Source: Prodigiosinella aquatilis | Lineage (GTDB): Bacteria > Pseudomonadota > Gammaproteobacteria > Enterobacterales > Enterobacteriaceae | Reading direction: 5' to 3' | Assembly: GCA_030388725.1 (NCBI GenBank) | Contig: CP128857.1 | Location: 2,790,001 to 2,854,000 of the forward strand | DNA: 64,000 bases | In this document: positions 36,841-46,308 of the stretch, piece by piece | Position numbering within the stretch: position 1 is the stretch's first letter | Layout: every line of letters begins with the position of its first letter | The notes under the pieces: model-generated | What the model saw: the letters and a program-made list of their open reading frames with translations, nothing else | Told to the model about the DNA's origin: nothing | The model's database searches: none | Made by a program: the position numbers and the translations under genes

Positions 36841-37338
36841 TCAAACTTTCATAACACTATCTACCAACGCCATTTCTTCACTGCTAAGCAGTTTTTCAAT
36901 ATCAACCAGTATCAGCATTCTTTCGCCCAGAGATCCCAATCCGGTCAAATATTCAGTCGACAGGGTTACTGCAAATTCCGGTGCAGGACGAATCTGATCA
37001 GCCGTTAATGACAACACGTCAGAAACACCATCAACAACAATCCCTACAACACGCTGACCCAAATTCAGGACAATAACAACGGTGTTATCGTCATAATCCA
37101 CTTCTTGTTGCGCAAATTTAATACGTAAGTCAACAATTGGAACAATGACACCACGGAGATTCGTTACACCTTTAATAAAGGCCGGCGTGTTGGCAATACG
37201 GGTTACTTGGTCATAACCACGAATTTCCTGCACTTTTAAAATATCAACGCCGTACTCTTCGTCACCAAGCGTAAAAATCAAGAACTCCTGTCCCACCGTT
37301 TCACCCGTTAGTTTTGTGACGTTTGCAAGTCCAGTCAT
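36841..37338 (-). CDS. cheW: Chemotaxis coupling protein CheW
   Basis: CheW links receptors to CheA. The protein has EFLIFTLGDEEYGVDILKVQ, RGYDQVTRIANTPAFIKGVT and NLRGVIVPIVDLRIKF, nearly the same as E. coli CheW. I take the ATG at 37338 (MTGLANVTKL), which matches E. coli and has AAAGG eight bases upstream; a GTG three codons earlier is less likely. About 165 residues. It follows cheA after 36 bp. Confidence 0.97.
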   Translation of the reverse strand: MTGLANVTKLTGETVGQEFLIFTLGDEEYGVDILKVQEIRGYDQVTRIANTPAFIKGVTNLRGVIVPIVDLRIKFAQQEVDYDDNTVVIVLNLGQRVVGIVVDGVSDVLSLTADQIRPAPEFAVTLSTEYLTGLGSLGERMLILVDIEKLLSSEEMALVDSVMKV

Positions 37339-37374
37339 GTTTATCACCTTTAATCAATAACCGTTATTTTGTTG

Positions 37375-39408
37375 TTAAGCAGCGGTTTCAACCACACGCT
37401 TTTCCCGATAAAGCGCCTGTAACGCTGAAACATCAACAATTAGCGCGACACTACCATCACCTAAAATAGTAGCGGCTGAAACTCCTGGCACCTTGCGATA
37501 ATTACTTTCCAGGTTTTTCACGACAACTTGATGCTGTCCGATTAATTGGTCGACCAACAAAGCATAACGACGGCCAGCACTTTGCAGGATTACAACGATC
37601 CCTTGTGTTGCATCCGTTTTAGCCTCGGCAACATCAAAGACTTGGTAAAGCTCAATTAATGGCAGGTATTCACCACGAACCTGCAGCACTCTTTCTCCCC
37701 CCGCCAAAGGATATAAATCTTCAGACTGGGGTTGCAGAGACTCCATTACTGCGTTGAGTGGCAGAATGAAAACCTCACCGCTAACCTTAACCGACATACC
37801 ATCCAGAATGGCCAATGTAAGTGGTAGCAAGATACGTATCGTAGTACCCTTTCCTTTCTGAAAATGGATTTCAACATGTCCCCCCATTTCCTGGATATTA
37901 CGTTTCACAACATCCATCCCGACACCACGGCCTGAAACATCCGTAACCTTTTCTGCTGTTGAAAATCCAGGTGCGAAGATCAGCATACCGACTTCCTCGT
38001 CAGTCATGCTTTCGCTAACCGCCATTTTCTGGGAAAGTGCCTTAGCCAGTATTTTTTCTCGATTTAACCCGGCACCATCATCAACAACCTCGATGCAGAT
38101 GCTTCCACCCTGATGCTCTGCGGACAGCGTTAAATTCCCTACGGCTGGTTTACCCGCAGCAATACGGCTTTCCGGTGATTCAATGCCATGGTCCAAGCTA
38201 TTGCGAACAAGATGCGTCAACGGATCAATAATGCGTTCAATCAAGCTCTTATCGAGCTCAGTTGAACTCCCGGACAGCGTCAGTTCAACTTCTTTCCCCA
38301 ACTTCGCAGCCAAATCACGAACCAGACGAGGAAATCGGCTAAACACATATTCCATCGGCATCATCCGGATGGACATCACTGACTCTTGTAAGTCACGTGC
38401 ATTCCTTTCCAACTGTCCCATGCTGTTAAGCAAATCACCATGAGCAACAGGATCCAGTTCTGTTGAACGTTGAGCCAACATTGATTGTGTAATCACCAGT
38501 TCTCCAACCAGGTTAATCAGTTGATCAACTTTTTCGACAGCGACACGAATACTAGTGTCACCTGCTTTTACCCGCCCCTTGGCTGCTTCATTAACTTTTG
38601 CCGCAACTGTTGCAGGTACTGCAGTAGCGGGTTTACTTGGTGTTATCGGGGCGCTCTCTGCTGGTGCAGTTGGGGTATCAATCGGCGACTGAACCACAGG
38701 TGCCGCCGCCGCAACTTCGTCCACAGGTTTAAAGTTGATTTGTTCTGGTTCAAGAACAAAACACAGCACTGCACTAATGTCATCTTTATCAGTGGATGTG
38801 GACAATGTAACTTCAATACTGCTATCTGTTTGGTGAGAATCTTTCACCGTGCCAAGATTACCCAATTCTTCAAGCAGTTGAGGAATTTCCTGCTCTTTAA
38901 GATCGGTCAGTACAATACGTAATTCATTTTGTCCGCCACTAGGGACCGACGCTGAAGCAGACGAAACTGTTGAACCTGTTTCAGTTGAAACAGCAGAAAC
39001 AGATTCACTTTGCTCTTTAGATTCCAGAGCGAGTTGACGCAGGGCCTGACAAATGTATTCAAAGCTTTCAGCATTGGGTTCCTGCGCAGTTTTATAAGCA
39101 TCCAACTGATCCTGCATAATATCTTTGGTTTCCAAAAACAGGTTGATGATATCGGTGCTCAATTGCATTTCACCGCGTCTGGCACCATCTAACAGGTTTT
39201 CCAACAGATGAGTGGTTTCCTGTAATGCCGTAAAACCAAAAGTTCCTGCGCCACCTTTGATTGAGTGAGCAGCACGGAATATTGCGTTCATCTGCTCGGT
39301 ATCAGGTGCTAACGGATCAATCAACAATAAATGTTGTTCCATGTCCGCCAACAATTCGTCTGCTTCATCAAAAAATGTTTGATAAAAAGCGCTCATATCC
39401 ATGCTCAC
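37375..39408 (-). CDS. cheA: Chemotaxis histidine kinase CheA
   Basis: CheA phosphorylates CheY and CheB. In order: HPt domain with phospho-accepting His48 (FRAAHSIKGGAGTFGF), CheY-binding P2, a Pro/Ala-rich linker, dimerisation, the kinase domain (HLVRNSLDHGIE, DDGAGLNREKI, GRGVGMDVV) and a CheW-like P5 domain. The GTG at 39408 gives VSMDMSAFYQ, the same start type as E. coli cheA, with GAGGTGACC upstream. About 677 residues against 654 in E. coli, the extra being in the linker. The start overlaps the motB end region closely. Confidence 0.97.
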   Translation of the reverse strand: MSMDMSAFYQTFFDEADELLADMEQHLLLIDPLAPDTEQMNAIFRAAHSIKGGAGTFGFTALQETTHLLENLLDGARRGEMQLSTDIINLFLETKDIMQDQLDAYKTAQEPNAESFEYICQALRQLALESKEQSESVSAVSTETGSTVSSASASVPSGGQNELRIVLTDLKEQEIPQLLEELGNLGTVKDSHQTDSSIEVTLSTSTDKDDISAVLCFVLEPEQINFKPVDEVAAAAPVVQSPIDTPTAPAESAPITPSKPATAVPATVAAKVNEAAKGRVKAGDTSIRVAVEKVDQLINLVGELVITQSMLAQRSTELDPVAHGDLLNSMGQLERNARDLQESVMSIRMMPMEYVFSRFPRLVRDLAAKLGKEVELTLSGSSTELDKSLIERIIDPLTHLVRNSLDHGIESPESRIAAGKPAVGNLTLSAEHQGGSICIEVVDDGAGLNREKILAKALSQKMAVSESMTDEEVGMLIFAPGFSTAEKVTDVSGRGVGMDVVKRNIQEMGGHVEIHFQKGKGTTIRILLPLTLAILDGMSVKVSGEVFILPLNAVMESLQPQSEDLYPLAGGERVLQVRGEYLPLIELYQVFDVAEAKTDATQGIVVILQSAGRRYALLVDQLIGQHQVVVKNLESNYRKVPGVSAATILGDGSVALIVDVSALQALYREKRVVETAA

Positions 39409-39413
39409 GTGGG

Positions 39414-40514
39414 TCACCTCTGCTGTGAATCGCGGCCTATTGATGAAGGTGTCGCCTGGCTATCGGGTGCAGCAGGTAGTTTTGTAGTCGGCTGCTGACG
39501 GCCCGTTGCCGGTGCTTTATTTTTCCCAGATACTTCAGTCGTACCAGATGCAGGCATATCATTGGCTATGGGCCTAGGCAAAACTGCACCACTATTACTA
39601 TTTTCGGCAGGTTGGGTCACAGGTTTAGCATTATCCAACCCCATACTTTGTAAATTTTCTATCTTATCTATGCTGACTGCGTTGTCTTCTGAATTCTCAT
39701 GCTCAATCTTCTCCTGAGCCTGCTTGTTCAGCACTAATAAACTAATGCGGCGATTAATAGCATCATTGCCATTCTGCGCTTGCTTCAAATTCATCGTGGC
39801 CGCCATGCCAACAACGCGCAAAACTTTCCCTTCAGAAAGCCCACCTGCTATCAACTCTCGACGAGATGCATTTGCACGATCGGCTGATAGTTCCCAGTTG
39901 CTATAACCGCGCTCACCCGTTGCATATTGCGTATCATCAGTATGTCCAGAGAGACTGATTTTATTAGGAATATCATTCAGAATTGGTGCTATGGCCCGCA
40001 GAATATCACTCATGTAAGGCTCTACTTGAGCACTGCCTGTTTTAAACATAGGGCGATTTTGACTATCGATAATCTGAATACGCAATCCCTGATCAACCAT
40101 TTCGATCAACAAATGTGGACGTAATGCTTTCAGTCGCGGATCAGTATCAATCAATTGATCCAGACGATCACGCAGCTTATTCAGCCTTATCTCCTCTAGC
40201 TTCCCATCCATAGTATCTATCTGCTTTCTCATTTCCCCTTCTTGCTGAGTCGGATCGTCACCACCACCAGGAATAGGACTCGTCGAGTCGCTCATTTTAG
40301 GACCGCTGGTGATAGCCACTTTTAAAGGGGTACGAAAATATTCTGCGATTTGCGCTAATTGAGATGGAGAAGAGATGGAGATAAGCCACATGACTAAAAA
40401 TAGCGCCATCATGGCAGTCATGAAGTCAGCATAGGCAATCTTCCATGAACCTCCGTGATGAACTGCGTGTCCAGATTTACGCTTTTTGCGAATAATGGGA
40501 TGCTGGTGTTTCAT
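39414..40514 (-). CDS. motB: Flagellar stator protein MotB
   Basis: MotB anchors the stator to peptidoglycan and carries the proton-binding Asp. The single membrane helix has IAYADFMTAMMALFLVMWLI, with the Asp in YADF near residue 32. The C-terminal OmpA-like domain has LSGHTDDTQYATGERGYSNW and ELSADRANASRREL. The 366 residues are longer than E. coli MotB (308), owing to a low-complexity Pro/Ala/Ser/Gln-rich tail. The start overlaps the motA stop (ATGA). Confidence 0.97.
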   Translation of the reverse strand: MKHQHPIIRKKRKSGHAVHHGGSWKIAYADFMTAMMALFLVMWLISISSPSQLAQIAEYFRTPLKVAITSGPKMSDSTSPIPGGGDDPTQQEGEMRKQIDTMDGKLEEIRLNKLRDRLDQLIDTDPRLKALRPHLLIEMVDQGLRIQIIDSQNRPMFKTGSAQVEPYMSDILRAIAPILNDIPNKISLSGHTDDTQYATGERGYSNWELSADRANASRRELIAGGLSEGKVLRVVGMAATMNLKQAQNGNDAINRRISLLVLNKQAQEKIEHENSEDNAVSIDKIENLQSMGLDNAKPVTQPAENSNSGAVLPRPIANDMPASGTTEVSGKNKAPATGRQQPTTKLPAAPDSQATPSSIGRDSQQR

Positions 40515-41398
40515 GCGTCATTTTCCGCTGCCTGCTGAGCCGGAGCTTTCACGCTACGAATATGTTCTTCCATTTCGGTGAAAGAAGGCCGAACGGTGGA
40601 ATACAATGTTTTACGTCCAAATTCAACGGCTATCTGTGGTGCATAACCATTAAGATTCGATAGCAAGGTCACTTTGATGCACTGCAATACTTTTATCTTT
40701 TCGGCATTCTTCTGGCGCAGTAAAGAGGCTAACGGAGATACAAAACCATATGCCAGCAAAATCCCTAAAAAGGTCCCGACCATGGCATGTGCGATCATCA
40801 TGCCTAATTCAGCGGCTGGACGGTCTACATAAGCAAGAGAATGCACAACCCCCATAACTGCGGCAACAATACCAAATGCCGGCAAAGCATCCCCTATTAA
40901 ATTCAAGCTGTTGGCAGGGACCTCGATTTCGTGTTCGACCGTTTCTATCTCTTCATCCATCAGTGTTTCAATTTCAAACGCATTCATGTTGCCACTAACC
41001 ATCAATCGTAGATAATCAGTAACAAATTCAACGATATAAGAGTCCGTCAAAATACGGGGGTAACTAGAAAAAATCTCACTATCTTGTGGATTATCAATAT
41101 CAAACTCTAAAGAAAGCATGCCCTGCTGACGGGATTTTGCCATTAGGCGAAAGAGTACGGCCATGAGATCCATGTATATTGCTTTGGTATACTTAGTACC
41201 AAGAAACAACAGCGGTAAACTGCGAGCCGTTGCTTTAATTGCTTTACCGTTATTGCCGACAGTGAATGCACCTATAGCCGAACCGGCAATAATCAACAAC
41301 TCAGATGGCTGATAAAGTGCACCTAATTCCCCACCAACGATCAGATAACCGCCCAATATGGAGCCTATGATGACGATATAACCCAATATAACCAGCAC
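40511..41398 (-). CDS. motA: Flagellar stator protein MotA
   Basis: MotA forms the proton channel with MotB and contacts FliG. The start is GTG (VLVILGYIVIIGSILGGYLI), as in E. coli. The cytoplasmic loop has YMDLMAVLFRLMAKSRQQGM with the torque-related Arg and Glu residues. The conserved membrane segments GDALPAFGIVAAVMGVVHSL and GTFLGILLAYGFVSPLASLL carry the two essential prolines. The 295 residues equal E. coli MotA. It leads motA-motB-cheA-cheW. Confidence 0.98.
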   Translation of the reverse strand: MLVILGYIVIIGSILGGYLIVGGELGALYQPSELLIIAGSAIGAFTVGNNGKAIKATARSLPLLFLGTKYTKAIYMDLMAVLFRLMAKSRQQGMLSLEFDIDNPQDSEIFSSYPRILTDSYIVEFVTDYLRLMVSGNMNAFEIETLMDEEIETVEHEIEVPANSLNLIGDALPAFGIVAAVMGVVHSLAYVDRPAAELGMMIAHAMVGTFLGILLAYGFVSPLASLLRQKNAEKIKVLQCIKVTLLSNLNGYAPQIAVEFGRKTLYSTVRPSFTEMEEHIRSVKAPAQQAAENDA

Positions 41399-41524
41399 AA
41401 GAATTCCTTATAATCAAGAGGTCGTATGGATGAGTTATAACGCAATTTTTGCCAGGAACTACTTGAGGATAAACCTGCCACTCCTTACCCAGAAAAGTAA
41501 CAGGCTTATAAATCGCTACCAGGC

Positions 41525-42103
41525 TCAGACTGCGTGTTTTACTTGTTCATCCAGCAGTTGAGGTATGATATCGGCAACATTCGGCGAAAGTTTACGTCTT
41601 TTTACAGCTCGGGAAGGGGGTTGACACAAACTGCAGACAAATCCATTTTTAGGCTGGTGTGCATGGGTAATAAACAGACCATTACAACAATTACAGGGAG
41701 ATAATTGAAGCATATCGCTGTCAACAAAACGGACTAACGTCCATGCTCGGGTCAATGCTAATAACGGGGCTTCGCTTTGAGGTGAACATTGTTCAAGATA
41801 AAGACGATAAGCTTTAATTACCGCCTCAACGCTACTACAGTGTCCATTTTTCAGTAAGAAAATATAAGCATTATAAAACATGGAGGAATGAATATTTTGC
41901 TCCCATGTCATAAACCAATCGGTTGAAAAAGGCAGCATCCCTTTAGGTGGAGGATTTCCTCTTAACTCTTTATATAACTTGATCAAGCGCCCACGACTTA
42001 ACTGGGTTTCACTTTCAAGCATCTGCAGGCGAGCACCAAGAGAAATGAGCTCCATCGCCAGTTGGATGTCCTTAGCCTCTTGAACAATACTTTTTTCCAC
42101 CAT
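41525..42103 (-). CDS. flhC: Flagellar master regulator subunit FlhC
   Basis: FlhC forms the FlhD4C2 activator of class 2 flagellar genes. The 192 residues equal E. coli FlhC. The zinc site is present as CNCC and CSLC with the intervening HAHQPKNGFV. The N-terminal helix region has ARLQMLESETQLSRGRLIKL and YKELRGNPPPKGMLPFSTDW. It starts 5 bp after the flhD stop. Confidence 0.98.
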   Translation of the reverse strand: MVEKSIVQEAKDIQLAMELISLGARLQMLESETQLSRGRLIKLYKELRGNPPPKGMLPFSTDWFMTWEQNIHSSMFYNAYIFLLKNGHCSSVEAVIKAYRLYLEQCSPQSEAPLLALTRAWTLVRFVDSDMLQLSPCNCCNGLFITHAHQPKNGFVCSLCQPPSRAVKRRKLSPNVADIIPQLLDEQVKHAV

Positions 42104-42108
42104 TATTA

Positions 42109-42459
42109 TTACGCCCTTTTTTTAGGCAAATTTTCTTCTTTTGAAGAAAATTGTTGTAACAACTGACTCGACAATAGAATACCTGTATGTATCTGCTGTA
42201 AATCATCTACACGGGATTCTTGTGTCAGTAGTTTAATAGTATTGTGATCATCAAAGCGGAAATGGCATATCAACTGATTAGTTTCAGCTAATTTCACCAT
42301 CTGTGGCAAGGTAAGTTGCATCAACGCATTAGCCATTTCTTCATTAATACCAAGGCGAAACATGGCCGATGCTTTTTCATCGTTAATTAAACGTTGCGCA
42401 AGTAACAAATAAGACAAATTTATGTCATAAATATGCTTAAGTAACTCAGAAGTACCCAT
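42109..42459 (-). CDS. flhD: Flagellar master regulator subunit FlhD
   Basis: FlhD is the other half of FlhD4C2. The 116-residue reading from 42459 (MGTSELLKHIYDINLSYLLL) matches the E. coli start MHTSELLKHI and has GGGATGAG upstream; 18 extra in-frame codons before it are rejected. The core (FRLGINEEMANALMQLTLPQ, MVKLAETNQLICHFRF) and the end KKRA are conserved. Confidence 0.98.
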   Translation of the reverse strand: MGTSELLKHIYDINLSYLLLAQRLINDEKASAMFRLGINEEMANALMQLTLPQMVKLAETNQLICHFRFDDHNTIKLLTQESRVDDLQQIHTGILLSSQLLQQFSSKEENLPKKRA

Positions 42460-42693
42460 AATCTCATCCCGGCAAGCTATGTTTAAACATAAATTAGATG
42501 ATATGTATATCATCCCAGTTCAATAAATACTCTCCATAGGTGGCATGAAAACTATCGGTGCCAAATGAAATTTATAATTTTAAAATATTTTATTATGACA
42601 AAGACAGCAGCACTGTCCTTAAAGCACATCAGATTCCCTCTGCCCATAACACTAACCCATCCTTTGCTGACAATCATTCTGACACATGGAGCA

Positions 42694-42707
42694 TAAGAAT
42701 AATCCTA
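42694..42707 (-). promoter_or_regulatory. RcsAB box of flhDC
   Basis: TAAGAATAATCCTA differs at one position from the consensus TAAGAATATTCCTA. It lies about 235 bp before the flhD ATG and about 76 bp downstream of the CRP site. In E. coli the RcsAB box sits just after the flhDC transcription start and represses it, so the same arrangement is predicted here. Confidence 0.8.
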
Positions 42708-42775
42708 ATTCCTGTTTACTCTACCGCCTAAGCCGTAGCACATACAACGCGATAGTACATGAAATTTGACAAAAA

Positions 42776-42791
42776 CGTGATTTAGATCACA
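42776..42791 (-). promoter_or_regulatory. CRP-cAMP site of flhDC
   Basis: CGTGATTTAGATCACA matches the CRP pattern GTGA-N6-TCAC perfectly, with the outer bases also nearly right. Its centre is about 76 bp from a transcription start placed just upstream of the RcsAB box. That compares with about -72 in E. coli, consistent with class I CRP activation of the master operon. Confidence 0.85.
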
Positions 42792-43784
42792 AAAATGGAG
42801 GGATTGGTCCTGATTATTTCCTTTTTTTATAATTAATACCTATTTTCTTGCACACGAAATAACCATAACTACACACAACCCTATCAAAACAGACTCTATT
42901 TATTGACCAATGAAATTTAACGGATTGATTTATAAAATAAAAAAGTAGAATATTTATCAATTGTGAAGACTACATATAAGATCACGTGGCTTTTTCATCT
43001 ATAATGATCAAGTTATCACCTCAGTTACTATTGCATCATCTTTAAAAAAACTGATCCAATGTCCCGGAAATACCCAATTCTAGTATTTTACTCCAAATCG
43101 GGTTCTTTTGTGGATAGAATAAAATCAGCGAAATAAGAGAACATTTCCGTTAAAACTCCATATTTTTTGTTAATCATAGAATAAATAGGAAACGGAAGCG
43201 CAAAATATTGACCATATGTAAAATATCGAAAGAAAACGAACCCACACTAACCTCGAAAATATTTAACTTAACTTTAACACTTTCATTCTGATGCATGCAG
43301 CAAAGGTAATTTGAGATAATAATACTAATTATCTATTAGCAGCATGACCCTCCCTGACAGTTTCCTAAAATCACTCGTCTCGCGGACATTTTATCCACAG
43401 TTGTGCTCATGTTCACATTTTATTTCTACAAGTACCTTCATCTGTATTTTATAGATTTCTGGTTATGTAACTGGCCATAACTTAAAATTTTAGTCATTAA
43501 ATAATTATGAACCCAACGGGTATAAATATTATTTTATTCATATAATCAAATAATTAATATGCCGAATAATTAATCACTGTCTTTCCCATCCCTCTTTTTA
43601 GACGGCAAAATCGTGATCAACGTCGCATTGATGCACATTAATGTTTCCCACTAGATACTCATTATCTTTTATATTGGTCCTAGAAAAGTCGAGCCGTTGG
43701 CACAACCGATTTTTTAGCAAAAGCGCCCACACTACCAGTGAGTAGTAAGGTGAGTCACCATTACTTCCCTTTGAAAATGAGCAA

Positions 43785-45515
43785 ATGGATATGAAAATGA
43801 TATCAAAATCAGAACAACAGGGTAAAATTGGAACGATGAATAACCTCCGTTTAGTGCCTTTATTCGTCATTATTCTGGGCGGCATCATGCTACTGTTTGC
43901 ATTGTCTATCGGCGTATCCAGTTATTTTCTGGTACGCAGCAACCAAACCTTGGATTACGTAACACAAGAGATTGATGTTCGCTTAGGCATATCTAACAGT
44001 TCTAATAACCTGCGCACCGCCCGCTTATTACTTATTCAGGCTGCCGCTGCAGTCCGTGTTGGTGACACTAAAGTTTATAATGATAATCTGCAGCAAGCCG
44101 AAAACCGCATTGCACAATCCAAACGCGCTTATCAGGTTTATGAGAACCGTAGTATTAAAACTGCAACGGATATCGCTCTCGATCCGGCACTAAAAAAAGC
44201 TTACAACGCTTATATAGAACAAGGCATTATGCCAACGCTACAAGCAGCCAAAGATGGTTACTTTGAAGAAGTTCTTTCACATGAATCAGAAGAGAATCGT
44301 ATTCTGGATGCTGCATACAATAAACCACTATTGCAAGCTGTTGCCTATCGAACCGAACGAGCCAAGGCGCTGAATACAAAAGCGCAAAAAGACGCGCTCT
44401 TGGGATATAGCTTGATGGGTATCAGTTTTATCATTGCAGCAATCATGACGACTATCACGTTCTTGTTACTGAAAAGCGTGCTGATTAAACCGATGAATCA
44501 GCTGGTGAGCCGCATCCAGCGTATTGCTCAAGGCGATCTCACCCAGGCAGATGAAAACTATGGCCATAACGAAATTGGAATACTCGGCTCAAACGTCCAG
44601 CAAATGCAGGCAGCATTAGTTCACACTGTATCTACCGTCCGGGAAAGCGCTGATTCCATTTATCAGGGTTCAATAGAAATTACCGCTGGGAACACAGACT
44701 TATCCTCTCGCACGGAACAGCAGGCAGCTGCTATCGAGCAAACGGCAGCAAGCATGGAACAATTAACGTCCACAGTAAAACAGAACTCTGACAATGCACA
44801 TAATGCCAGCCAACTAGCATCAAATGCCTCAGGTAAGGCCAGACAAGGCGGCGAAATTGTTGCTGGTGTTGTCAGTACCATGAACAATATTACTGGTAGC
44901 TCCAAAAAAATATCCGAAATCACTAACGTGATTAACAGTATCGCTTTTCAGACAAATATTCTGGCCCTCAATGCCGCAGTGGAAGCAGCCAGAGCCGGAG
45001 AACAAGGGCGTGGATTTGCCGTCGTAGCCGGAGAAGTGCGCAATCTGGCTCAGCGTAGTGCACAAGCTGCAAAAGAAATTGAAGGATTGATTTCGGAATC
45101 GGTGTCATTAGTGAACAGCGGTTCAACTCTCGTCGATAAAGCCGGACAAACCATGCAAGAGATTGTCCATGCCGTGACCAACGTAACCGATATCATGAAT
45201 GAGATTGCTTCAGCATCTGATGAACAGAGTCGAGGCATTACACAAGTCGGGCAGGCTATCTCTGAAATGGATAGTGTGACACAACAAAACGCCGCCTTGG
45301 TTCAAGAAGCATCGGCTGCCGCAGCGTCTCTGGAAGAACAGGCTGCCGTATTAACACGAGCTGTAGCCGCATTCAAATTATCTTCACGGCATTCTCAGGA
45401 TTATGCTGCGACCCCAACAGTTCAGCCAATACTGGCAGCACAGTCCGCTTCAACCTTAGCACTAACCGGACGACCATCCACCAAACCGGGTAATGACAAC
45501 TGGGAAACGTTCTAA
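43785..45515 (+). CDS. trg: Trg-like methyl-accepting chemotaxis receptor
   Basis: This chemoreceptor has membrane helices near residues 22-50 and 205-228, HAMP, methylation helices and the tip IAFQTNILALNAAVEAARAG. The N-terminal part (RLVPLFVIILGGIMLLFALS, SNNLRTARLLLIQAAAAVRV, YENRSIKTATD) follows E. coli Trg, which senses ribose- and galactose-binding proteins, so sugar taxis is likely. Unlike E. coli Trg it ends in NWETF, the docking tail of high-abundance receptors. Starts at 43785, 43797 or 43836 are all possible; I keep the first because E. coli Trg also has a leader before the first helix. Confidence 0.88.
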   Translation: MDMKMISKSEQQGKIGTMNNLRLVPLFVIILGGIMLLFALSIGVSSYFLVRSNQTLDYVTQEIDVRLGISNSSNNLRTARLLLIQAAAAVRVGDTKVYNDNLQQAENRIAQSKRAYQVYENRSIKTATDIALDPALKKAYNAYIEQGIMPTLQAAKDGYFEEVLSHESEENRILDAAYNKPLLQAVAYRTERAKALNTKAQKDALLGYSLMGISFIIAAIMTTITFLLLKSVLIKPMNQLVSRIQRIAQGDLTQADENYGHNEIGILGSNVQQMQAALVHTVSTVRESADSIYQGSIEITAGNTDLSSRTEQQAAAIEQTAASMEQLTSTVKQNSDNAHNASQLASNASGKARQGGEIVAGVVSTMNNITGSSKKISEITNVINSIAFQTNILALNAAVEAARAGEQGRGFAVVAGEVRNLAQRSAQAAKEIEGLISESVSLVNSGSTLVDKAGQTMQEIVHAVTNVTDIMNEIASASDEQSRGITQVGQAISEMDSVTQQNAALVQEASAAAASLEEQAAVLTRAVAAFKLSSRHSQDYAATPTVQPILAAQSASTLALTGRPSTKPGNDNWETF

Positions 45516-45522
45516 CAGCCAC

Positions 45523-45577
45523 AACACCGGTATTAGCCTACAATTTCCCGATAAGGCAAGTACCGGTGTTATTTTTT
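45523..45577 (+). terminator. Terminator between trg and dsrB
   Basis: AACACCGGTA pairs with TACCGGTGTT (10 bp) around a 28-base loop and is followed by ATTTTTT on the plus strand. It begins 8 bp after the trg stop and its right arm touches the dsrB stop codon. It should end trg transcription and may also act at the end of dsrB. Confidence 0.8.
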
Positions 45578-45775
45578 AGTCAATATCCTTGATTCGACAA
45601 AAACACTATCAGGGGTACTACTGTTAATTTCATTAAAAAACCAGATACCGGCAGGATAGTCCTTAAGAGAAACCAAATACATCGTTCCTTCCTGAAACAC
45701 CTCCACTGCCAGAATAACGCCCTCTCGACGAGCCTCCCCATCGGTTTTTACCGTGACTAAATCATTTATTTTCAT
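45569..45775 (-). CDS. dsrB: DsrB-family small protein
   Basis: The 68-residue product closely follows E. coli DsrB (62 residues): MKINDLVTVKTDGEARREGV against [20 protein letters not shown], and TMYLVSLKDYPAGIWFFNE against TMYLVSLEDYPLGIWFFNE. The function is not established. In E. coli the gene lies beside the DsrA small RNA and near fliE and rcsA; here it is also near the flagellar locus. I did not identify a DsrA-like RNA by eye in the adjoining gap. Confidence 0.92.
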   Translation of the reverse strand: MKINDLVTVKTDGEARREGVILAVEVFQEGTMYLVSLKDYPAGIWFFNEINSSTPDSVFVESRILTKK

Positions 45776-46308
45776 AGTGAATCTCTTTTTCTTCTTCCGG
45801 TTTTAACGATAAACTAATTTTCAGTTTTTTAAGTCAATGAATAAAAGGAATCACGACAGAATTTATTCACACAATAGCTCGTTCAGATAGAGATAAATTT
45901 TGCATATACAATTTTGAAATAGCGTTTCATCCAAATTAGTGTTTTATACTCTTTGGTAATCGCGAGCACTACATGTACCGGTTATAATCGCCAATGTGGA
46001 TAGTTTGTCAACCGTAGTAAACTCTTGGTTATAGCCCCGCTGGCCATGATCTGCACCAATCTCATTCAGCGGTATCAATACGATACAGATGAATACTCAC
46101 TGATCCGAAGGTTCATTTTTACCCCCTGGGAAAGGCAGATAAAGAAGCCCAATAAGATCATGGTTTACATGTTCAACCTATTACACACCTGATCTACATC
46201 CTGACTTGAAATCAGCACTGACAGCGCCTTTTCTGCTGTCATCTTTCTACGATGAAAAACGCTGAACAGCGAGTATGCGACACCCTGCGCCCGTGAACAT
46301 AGGTAGGC
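45776..46308. other. 533-bp gap between dsrB and the MATE gene
   Basis: The stretch is AT-rich and divergent, so it should hold the promoters of dsrB and the yeeO-like gene. No convincing open frame, repeat or operator was recognised. A small regulatory RNA could be hidden here. Confidence 0.4.

Larger units (their letters stand above)
42460..43784. promoter_or_regulatory. Long flhDC control region (1.3 kb without a gene)
   Basis: This very AT-rich stretch lies between flhD (minus) and the Trg-like gene (plus). Its flhD-proximal part holds an RcsAB box and a CRP site, annotated separately. A perfect DnaA-box sequence, TTATCCACA, lies at 43391-43399. I see no convincing open frame. The Trg-like gene must also have its promoter here, but I found no sigma-28 pair with correct spacing. 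Confidence 0.7.

Noticed and set aside
41399..41524. Sigma-28 promoter for motA
   Set aside because: Expected from E. coli, but no element pair with 11-base spacing could be found in the gap before motA.
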